The notes under the pieces were generated by a model. The model did not search any database. It had not been told where the DNA came from and worked only from the letters and a program-made list of their open reading frames with translations. From CAIYRG01 sp036273455 (lineage in GTDB: Bacteria; Pseudomonadota; Alphaproteobacteria; Micropepsales; Micropepsaceae): a stretch of DNA of 5,370 bases. Location: contig DASUHP010000137.1 in the NCBI GenBank assembly GCA_036273455.1, positions 1 through 5,370 of the forward strand, read 5' to 3'. Every line of letters begins with the position of its first letter. Within the stretch, counting starts at the first letter, position 1. A program made the translations under genes and the position numbers. This document shows, in pieces, positions 1 through 4,792 of this stretch.

Positions 1-22
1 CCTCCCCGCAAGCGGTAGGTGA
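1..22 (-). repeat. edge-truncated copy of a palindromic intergenic repeat
   Basis: The first 12 bases (CCTCCCCGCAAG) are identical to the reverse complement of 3588-3599, which lies inside the better preserved repeat copy at 3582-3630. They are followed by CGGTAGG, which can pair back imperfectly with the leading CCTCCC to make a small hairpin with a CGCAAG-type loop. The copy is cut by the window edge, so its palindromic core, if present, lies to the left. It sits about 30 bases past the stop of the minus-strand molybdenum hydroxylase gene, so it could also act as part of that gene's 3' end or terminator. Bases 23-50 show nothing else recognisable. The repeat assignment rests on a short match and is tentative. 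Confidence 0.45.
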
Positions 23-50
23 ACAATACTTCTGCGCCAGCTTGGCTTAT

Positions 51-2363
51 TCACGATTTCCACTCACTCCGCGGCGCAGAGCGCCGCGTGCGGGCATCCT
101 CGATCAGCCGCCAGACATTGGAAGGCGACAGCGGCAGATCACGCGGCTCCGCACCGAACTGCTGCAGCGCCGAAGCGACAGCATTGGCGATCACACCGCC
201 GACCGGAATGATTCCACCTTCACCCGCACCCTTCGCGCCCAGCGGATTGATCGGCGAAGGTTCCTCTTCCATCAGATACACGCGGATATTCGGCAGATCG
301 GCCGCGCCGGCCATGACATAATCGGCGAAATTCGTGCTCAGCGGCTGGCCGTTTTCGTCATAGGCAAAGCGTTCCAGAAAAGTCCCGCTCATGCCCTGCA
401 CCACCGCGCCCAACACCTGGCCGCGCAATGTCGCCGGATTGATGATGCGCCCAACATCCTCGACCGCGACGTAGTCCAGCACTTCGACATGACCGGTCAC
501 GGGATCGACCGCAACATGGGCGGCATGCGCGCCATAGCTGTAAGTATGATGGTGGTTGGCAAAACTTCCATCGGCCGTGACGCCATCGCCCGCGAGCGCG
601 TCGAATTTGATGCTCCGGCCGCCCGGACCCGTGATGCGATCGTCTTCGATCTTTGTTTCCGCGGGATCACACATCCAGCGCTTTGCCGCAGCGCGTTTCA
701 GATTCTCGCGGAACGTCCTGGCGGCATCGAGGATAGCCGATCCGCCCATCACCACCGCGCGCGAATGATACGAGCCATAACCTTCGGGCAGCAGCGTTGT
801 CGAACCGTGCCGCACTGTGACCTTGCTGAACGGCAGCTCCAGCGCATCAGCGGCAATCTGGCCGAACACGGTTTCCAGCCCCTGGCCGATGGCCGACGAA
901 CCCACCGAAACTGTCACCGTGCCGCCTGCACCCAACGCCACGCGCGCATTCTCCTTCGGACCGGCCGCGCCGCCTTCGATGAAGCAGCCGACCGCCACGC
1001 CGTGATAGCGGCCCTGTGACGCACGCCCTGCCAATTGCGATTTGCCGCGCCAGTCGAATTTGTCGAGACAGGCATCCAGCGTCGAAACATAATTGCCGCT
1101 GTCATATTCGGTCACGGCTTCATAAGGCGTAATCTTCGCGACCTCATATGGCATGGCCGATTTCGGCACCAGATTGCGGCGCCGGAATTCCACCCGGTCG
1201 ATGCTCAAATCCGCAGCGACAAGGTCGAACAACCGTTCACGGAAGAAATCCGCTTCATACCGCCCGGGGCCACGATAGGTCCCCGACGGCGTCTTGTTGG
1301 TGAGCTGGACAGAAGATTCCAGATGGATATTGGGAATGCGGTAAGGACCGGAAAAGAACTGCGCAATATTGCGGGGTGCGACCAGACCATTGGTGCGGAT
1401 ATAGGCGCCAACATCGCAATAGGCCGTGCCACGCAAGGCCAGAATGGTGCCATCGCGCGTGCAGGCGATTTCAATCTCACATTCCGCGTCACGCGCGTGT
1501 TGCGTCGCGACGAGATTCTCGCGCCGGTCTTCGATCCATTTGACCGGCCGGCCAAGATGCTTCGCGCAGAACGGGATCAGAAAATCTTCGGGATAGAATT
1601 CGCCGCGCGCGCCAAAACCGCCGCCCACGTCGTTTTCGATCAAATCCACACGATCTTCCGGCAATTCCAATTTGGCGGCCAGCATGCGGCGATTGAAGAA
1701 CGCGACTTTTGCCGCGCCCGACACCGTGAGCTTTCCAGCGGCTGCGTCCCATTCGGCGAGCAGCCCGCGCGGCTCCATTGGCACGGCGGCGTGCCGGTGC
1801 ACGCGAAATGTCTCGCGCCGGTGGTAGGGAGCATCGGCGAATGCGCGTTCGGCATCGCCCAATGTCGCGGTGTATTTCACCGCGAGATTGCTGCCATGTT
1901 TGGGGTAAAGCAGTGAATCATTGCGCCGCGATGCTGCGATATTCGTCACCGGCGGCAGCGCTTCGATTTCAACATCGGCCATGCCCGCAGCATCTTCGGC
2001 GAGTGCAGCGCTTTTCGCCAGCACCACTGCGACCGGCTCCCCGGCATAACGCACAACGTCACGCGCCAATACCGGCTGATGGAACGCGACCAGTGACGCC
2101 ATCGGCTGCAGGCGGATATCCACCGACGGTATCGGCTGCGGCAAAGCGGACGCAGTAATCACGGCGTGAACGCCAGGCATGGCTTGCGCGCGCGCTGTGT
2201 TGATACGCCTGATGCGGCCATGGGCGATGGTGCTGCGCAGGATGAAGGCGTGAAGCTGCCCTTCGCGCTGCACATCGGCAACATATTCGCCGGCGCCGCG
2301 CACAAAACGCATATCCTCCGTACGCGGAACAGCACTGCCGATGAGCCGATTGACAGTTCTCAT
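51..2363 (-). CDS. xanthine dehydrogenase family protein, molybdopterin-binding catalytic subunit (CoxL form II-like)
   Basis: This encodes a 770-residue catalytic subunit of a molybdenum hydroxylase (xanthine dehydrogenase/aldehyde oxidase/CO dehydrogenase large-subunit family). These enzymes bind molybdopterin cytosine dinucleotide in the cytoplasm and hydroxylate aldehydes or N-heterocyclic/aromatic carbons with water as oxygen source. Counting from the chosen ATG, the N-terminal 'hammerhead' domain covers roughly residues 10-125. The Mo-cofactor domains follow, with GGGFG at 247-251, TYRGPGR at 362-368 (the place of AYRGAGR in form II CoxL), a glycine-rich SVGSSAIGQG stretch at 486-495, and GAKGAGEGG at 709-717, whose Glu715 is the expected catalytic base. 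The AYxCSFR motif of true CO dehydrogenase is absent, so CO oxidation is unlikely. An in-frame GTG lies five codons upstream at 2378, but GGAGGG at 2371-2376 sits 7 bases before the ATG and favours 2363. Length is normal and the gene appears intact. The small 2Fe-2S and medium FAD subunits are not in the window. The substrate is unknown. Confidence 0.93.
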   Translation of the reverse strand: MRTVNRLIGSAVPRTEDMRFVRGAGEYVADVQREGQLHAFILRSTIAHGRIRRINTARAQAMPGVHAVITASALPQPIPSVDIRLQPMASLVAFHQPVLARDVVRYAGEPVAVVLAKSAALAEDAAGMADVEIEALPPVTNIAASRRNDSLLYPKHGSNLAVKYTATLGDAERAFADAPYHRRETFRVHRHAAVPMEPRGLLAEWDAAAGKLTVSGAAKVAFFNRRMLAAKLELPEDRVDLIENDVGGGFGARGEFYPEDFLIPFCAKHLGRPVKWIEDRRENLVATQHARDAECEIEIACTRDGTILALRGTAYCDVGAYIRTNGLVAPRNIAQFFSGPYRIPNIHLESSVQLTNKTPSGTYRGPGRYEADFFRERLFDLVAADLSIDRVEFRRRNLVPKSAMPYEVAKITPYEAVTEYDSGNYVSTLDACLDKFDWRGKSQLAGRASQGRYHGVAVGCFIEGGAAGPKENARVALGAGGTVTVSVGSSAIGQGLETVFGQIAADALELPFSKVTVRHGSTTLLPEGYGSYHSRAVVMGGSAILDAARTFRENLKRAAAKRWMCDPAETKIEDDRITGPGGRSIKFDALAGDGVTADGSFANHHHTYSYGAHAAHVAVDPVTGHVEVLDYVAVEDVGRIINPATLRGQVLGAVVQGMSGTFLERFAYDENGQPLSTNFADYVMAGAADLPNIRVYLMEEEPSPINPLGAKGAGEGGIIPVGGVIANAVASALQQFGAEPRDLPLSPSNVWRLIEDARTRRSAPRSEWKS

Positions 2364-2370
2364 CCGGCAT

Positions 2371-2376
2371 CCCTCC
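2371..2376 (-). promoter_or_regulatory. ribosome binding site deciding the start of the molybdenum hydroxylase gene
   Basis: On the minus strand this reads GGAGGG, a strong Shine-Dalgarno match, and it ends 7 bases before the ATG at 2361-2363. The alternative in-frame GTG at 2376-2378 overlaps this site and has no comparable sequence upstream of it, so the ATG is preferred. Confidence 0.8.
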
Positions 2377-2408
2377 ACGGGAACACGCCGCTTGTTTCGC
2401 CGAATTTG

Positions 2409-2522
2409 CCTCTCCCCTTGCCGCCGCCGCGCCGAAGTGGCGCTATGGCACGCCTCGAAGGCGGGTGGGAGAGGGCGGCGCGCCCGCGCTTGCGATTATG
2501 CAAGCGCGCATTGGCGCGCCCG
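2409..2522. repeat. GC-rich nested inverted repeats in the gap between the decarboxylase-like and hydroxylase genes
   Basis: This 184-bp gap (2364-2547) between two same-strand genes has no coding signal that I trust but holds several inverted repeats. An outer pair CCTCTCCC (2409-2416) and GGGAGAGG (2467-2474) encloses a small hairpin GCCT-CGA-AGGC near 2453-2463. Next to it is a perfect 9-bp stem, CGCGCTTGC (2485-2493) and GCAAGCGCG (2500-2508), with a GATTAT loop. That stem is flanked by two identical copies of GGCGCGCCCG (2477-2486 and 2513-2522), each containing the 8-bp palindrome GGCGCGCC. The hairpins lack a clear T-tract, so a simple intrinsic terminator for the upstream decarboxylase-like gene is possible but not shown. 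The outer part resembles the arm-core-GGGTGGG layout of the repeat at 3582-3630, so it may be a diverged dispersed repeat. Confidence 0.6.
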
Positions 2523-2547
2523 GTGGGGAGTGCGTTTTGAGCGAGTC

Positions 2548-3543
2548 TCAAATCTTGCTCACTTCGATCACAGATGGCGGGAACAGATCCTCAAACCGCA
2601 ATTTGCGCTGCACAAGTCCCTGCTCAAAGGAATATCGTGTCAGCGCTTCGATTTCGGCGGCATTCTCACGCACGCCATAACGCCAGAAATCCTCGCCCAT
2701 CAGTTTTGCGGTCTCATCGGCTTCCGCGACCAGCCAGGGCAGCGTGATCATCAGTGCGTTCACTTCCCGAACATCGCGCATGGCATATGTTTTCGCCTGA
2801 CAGAATGCCTTGTACAGGCTCGCCGGCAGCCAGGGATGAGCAGCGGCAATCTCCCGCTTGAGGCCGATCAGATGCATAATCGGAAACATCCCGGTCTTTT
2901 TGTAATATTCCTTTTCAACCGCGCGATAATCCGGAAACAGCCGCCCGACATTCGGCGCCCCCCGCGTGAAACAGCTCGGTGCGCGGGCGCTGAACACCGC
3001 GTCCAGTTCGCCCGATTCCAGCGCACCCGAAAGTGTCTTCTCCGGAGGCAGCGGTTTCAAATCGAGTCCCGGAATCGGTTTCAGCGGCGTGCGTTCGGTA
3101 CGTCCGGGCTCCTCGATTCCGCCCTGACGCCAGCGGATATCGGTCGGCTTCACGCCATATTCGTCCTGCATCAGTCCGCGCAGCCAGACCACCGCGGTGA
3201 TCTGGTACTCGGGCAATCCGATCAGGCGGGTTTTGAGGTCCTGCGGCGTGCGAATACCGCGATCGGTCCGGACGTAAATCCCGGAATGGCGGAAAATGCG
3301 CGAAACAAACGCCGGGATGCCGATGTAAGGCGACGTGCCGGCATCCACTGTTCGCAAATAGGAGCTGAACGACAATTCGCAGGCGTCGAATTCCTGATGC
3401 TTGAATGCGCGGTGGAATATTTCCTCGGGCTCCAGCGGGAGATAGGTCACATCGCAACCTTCGACCTGCACCCGCCCGTCCTGAATCGCCCGCGTCCGGT
3501 CGTAATCGCCGCATGCCAGCGTCAAGGGAATTCGCGCCGTCAT
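2548..3543 (-). CDS. 4,5-dihydroxyphthalate decarboxylase (Pht5)-like protein
   Basis: This encodes a 331-residue protein of the family annotated as 4,5-dihydroxyphthalate decarboxylase, which converts 4,5-dihydroxyphthalate to protocatechuate in phthalate degradation. Related sequences are often labelled ABC transporter substrate-binding proteins because they share the periplasmic-binding-protein type 2 fold. Visible family blocks are LTLACGDYDRT (7-17), EFD..E.S.SSY (51-62), IPAFVSRIFRH (76-86), TPQDLK (99-104), EYGVKP (128-133), SARAPSCF (185-192), RLFPDY (201-206), FPIMH (220-224), SLYKAF (242-247), GEDFWRYG (283-290) and YSFEQGL (304-310). There is no signal peptide, so it should be cytoplasmic, which favours an enzyme over a transport component. 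A TTG 23 codons upstream is in frame, but the ATG at 3543 is preceded by GAGGTGA, complementary to the 16S rRNA tail. The gene runs divergently from its paralog at 3718 and is followed on the same strand, after 184 bp, by the molybdenum hydroxylase gene. The exact substrate is uncertain. Confidence 0.8.
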   Translation of the reverse strand: MTARIPLTLACGDYDRTRAIQDGRVQVEGCDVTYLPLEPEEIFHRAFKHQEFDACELSFSSYLRTVDAGTSPYIGIPAFVSRIFRHSGIYVRTDRGIRTPQDLKTRLIGLPEYQITAVVWLRGLMQDEYGVKPTDIRWRQGGIEEPGRTERTPLKPIPGLDLKPLPPEKTLSGALESGELDAVFSARAPSCFTRGAPNVGRLFPDYRAVEKEYYKKTGMFPIMHLIGLKREIAAAHPWLPASLYKAFCQAKTYAMRDVREVNALMITLPWLVAEADETAKLMGEDFWRYGVRENAAEIEALTRYSFEQGLVQRKLRFEDLFPPSVIEVSKI

Positions 3544-3544
3544 C

Positions 3545-3551
3545 TCACCTC
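3545..3551 (-). promoter_or_regulatory. ribosome binding site of the minus-strand decarboxylase-like gene
   Basis: On the minus strand this reads GAGGTGA, a seven-base complement of the 16S rRNA 3' end, lying just before the ATG at 3541-3543. A second, weaker purine stretch GGAGAG lies a few bases further upstream (3553-3558). This supports the ATG over the in-frame TTG at 3612, which would also place the first 23 codons across the palindromic repeat. Confidence 0.7.
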
Positions 3552-3581
3552 GCTCTCCGTTCGAACCGGACCAAATTTCTA

Positions 3582-3630
3582 CTCCACCTTGCGGGGAGGT
3601 CGAAAAATGCAAAGCATTTTTCGGGTGGGG
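3582..3630. repeat. palindromic dispersed repeat (REP-like) between the divergent paralogs
   Basis: The centre is a perfect inverted repeat: CGAAAAATGC (3601-3610), spacer AAA, and GCATTTTTCG (3614-3623). On its left is CTCCACCTTGCGGGGAGGT (3582-3600), itself able to form a small imperfect hairpin (CTCC/GGAG, ACCT/AGGT). On its right is GGTGGGGGT. This three-part layout of a short GC-rich hairpin, an AT-rich palindrome and a G-rich tail resembles dispersed intergenic repeats that I recall from Bradyrhizobium-like alphaproteobacteria; that recollection is from memory, not a search. A 12-base piece of it recurs in reverse orientation at 1-12. It occupies the shared upstream region of two divergent genes and lies within about 40 bp of the minus-strand start, so it probably falls in that gene's 5' leader or core promoter. 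Confidence 0.7.
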
Positions 3631-3658
3631 GTGATGCTCCTACAAACCATCCGCTCCA

Positions 3659-3687
3659 TTGACAGTCTATATCCTGCCCCACACTTT
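3659..3687 (+). promoter_or_regulatory. candidate sigma-70 type promoter for the plus-strand decarboxylase-like gene
   Basis: A perfect TTGACA hexamer lies at 3659-3664, about 55 bases upstream of the ATG at 3718. At a 17-base spacing the -10 position would be CACTTT (3682-3687), a poor match to TATAAT, so the call depends mostly on the -35 box. A short ACAC-TTTGC-GTGT inverted repeat (3681-3693) overlaps the -10 position and could be an operator, but it is too short to be convincing. No comparable promoter was found for the minus-strand gene in the same gap. Confidence 0.35.
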
Positions 3688-3717
3688 GCGTGTCACGAAT
3701 TTAATCGCGGGGAAAAG

Positions 3718-4710
3718 ATGGGAAATCTGCGCCTGACACTGGCCTGCGGCCCCTATGACCGGACACAGGCGCTGCGGGACGGCACGATCCGTCCCGACGG
3801 CATCGAAGTCACGTATCTGGCCCTGCAGCCGGCCGAAATCTTCTGGCGCATGCTGCAATACCGCGAATTCGACGTTTCCGAGATGTCGCTGTCGAATTAC
3901 ACCAGCCTCATCTCCGGCGGGAATTCACCCTTCATCGCCATTCCCGTGTTTCCGTCCCGCGTATTCCGCCACGGTTACTTCTTCATCAATGTCCATAAGG
4001 GCATCGCGCGACCGCAGGATCTCAAAGGCCGGCGCGGCGGCGTGCCCGAATACAGCATGACCGCAGCGGTTTATATGCGCGGACTGCTGCAGCACGAATA
4101 TGGCGTGGCGCCGGAAAGCATCGACTGGGTGCAGGGCCGCACCGACCGGTTGGGCCGCAAGCTCCCGCCGGACATAAGGCTGACGCCGGCGCCTGCCGGA
4201 GCCGAACTCGGTGATCTGCTGGACAAGGGTGAAATCGATTTCGTCATGACGGCGAACAATCCGCTGGCATTCCGGCGCGGATCGCCCAATGTGCGGCGGC
4301 TGTTCCCGGACTACGCCACCGTCGAAAAGGATTACTTCCGCCGTACACAGATTTATCCGATCATGCACACGGTGGTCATCCGGCGCGATATCTACGACCG
4401 CGATCCCTGGGTTGCACTCAGCCTCTACAAGGCATTCCTTCGCGCCAAGGAATACTCATTCCGTCTGATCTCCGAGACCGGTTCGCCGAAAGCGTCATTC
4501 GCCTGGCTTCAGCCGCTGATCGAGGAGGAGCAGTCCATCATCGGCCGCGACTGGTATCCCTACGGCATCGAGGCCAACCGGCCGAGCATCGACGCGTTGC
4601 TGCAATATACCTTCGAGCAGGGTCTCTCCGACCGGAAGCTCGCGATCGAAGAACTCTTCGCGCCCAGCACGCTCCGGGACATCCCGCTGTCCGAGGGCCA
4701 GCACGTGTAG
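3718..4710 (+). CDS. second 4,5-dihydroxyphthalate decarboxylase-like protein, paralog of the divergent neighbour
   Basis: This encodes a 330-residue protein of the same family as the gene at 2548-3543. In a hand alignment of the first ~136 residues from LTLACG onward I counted about 71 identities, with somewhat fewer in the C-terminal half. Shared blocks are LTLACGPYDRT (6-16), EFDVSEMSLSNY (50-61), IPVFPSRVFRH (75-85), PQDLK (99-103), HEYGV (126-130), RLFPDY (194-199), YPIMH (213-217), SLYKAF (235-240) and FEQGL (299-303). The block matching SARAPSCF in the neighbour reads TANNPLAF here (178-185), and the preceding segment is a little shorter, so substrate or even activity may differ. There is no signal peptide, so a cytoplasmic enzyme is more likely than a transporter binding protein. 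The ATG at 3718 follows GGGGA (3709-3713) and gives the family length. The frame stays open far upstream, but that stretch is antisense to the neighbour. The stop directly precedes a long inverted repeat. Whether it decarboxylates 4,5-dihydroxyphthalate is unproven. Confidence 0.8.
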   Translation: MGNLRLTLACGPYDRTQALRDGTIRPDGIEVTYLALQPAEIFWRMLQYREFDVSEMSLSNYTSLISGGNSPFIAIPVFPSRVFRHGYFFINVHKGIARPQDLKGRRGGVPEYSMTAAVYMRGLLQHEYGVAPESIDWVQGRTDRLGRKLPPDIRLTPAPAGAELGDLLDKGEIDFVMTANNPLAFRRGSPNVRRLFPDYATVEKDYFRRTQIYPIMHTVVIRRDIYDRDPWVALSLYKAFLRAKEYSFRLISETGSPKASFAWLQPLIEEEQSIIGRDWYPYGIEANRPSIDALLQYTFEQGLSDRKLAIEELFAPSTLRDIPLSEGQHV

Positions 4711-4790
4711 AGAAGCGAGAAAAGAGGAGCGAGGAGCGAGAGCACCGCCTGTGTGGCGGCACGCTTCATGCCCCTCTTTTCTCCCTTCTC
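4710..4790. terminator. long inverted repeat between convergent genes, probable bidirectional terminator
   Basis: A 20-base arm at 4710-4729 pairs with 4771-4790 at 18 of 20 positions; the arms are purine-rich on the left and pyrimidine-rich on the right. The loop of about 41 bases contains a tandem GAGGAGC (second copy 4731-4737, the first overlapping the left arm) and an inner hairpin CCGCC-TGTGT-GGCGG (4746-4760). It exactly fills the 82-bp gap between the stop of the plus-strand decarboxylase-like gene and the stop of the minus-strand efflux gene. There is no long T-tract, only CTCTTTTCTC-type pyrimidine runs on each strand, so its efficiency as an intrinsic terminator is uncertain. Confidence 0.6.
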
Positions 4791-4792
4791 GT

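Noticed and set aside
42..1916. Two long plus-strand frames (about 325 and 293 codons) opposite the molybdenum hydroxylase gene
   Set aside because: They are antisense shadows of a GC-rich gene with strong codon bias. Their translations are Arg/His/Ala-rich and show no recognisable domain, while the opposite strand carries clear family motifs throughout.
2350..2355. TTGACA hexamer on the plus strand near the start of the hydroxylase gene
   Set aside because: It lies within the coding sequence of the minus-strand gene and no plus-strand gene follows it, so the match is most likely chance.
51..2363. Annotation of the large gene as aerobic CO dehydrogenase (coxL form I)
   Set aside because: The AYxCSFR active-site motif with the copper-binding Cys is absent; the site reads TYRGPGR, which fits the broader form II/xanthine dehydrogenase-like group.
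3660..3695. TGACA and TGTCA inverted pair in the divergent gap, possible operator
   Set aside because: The arms are only 5 bases and 26 bases apart, and no regulator gene is in the window, so it is not distinguishable from chance.
2341..3717. The plus-strand frame of the right-hand decarboxylase-like gene stays open upstream for about 1.4 kb, giving an apparent 789-residue protein
   Set aside because: The upstream stretch is antisense to the well-supported minus-strand paralog, has low-complexity Arg-rich composition without family motifs, and the ATG at 3718 gives the normal family length with a purine-rich site before it.
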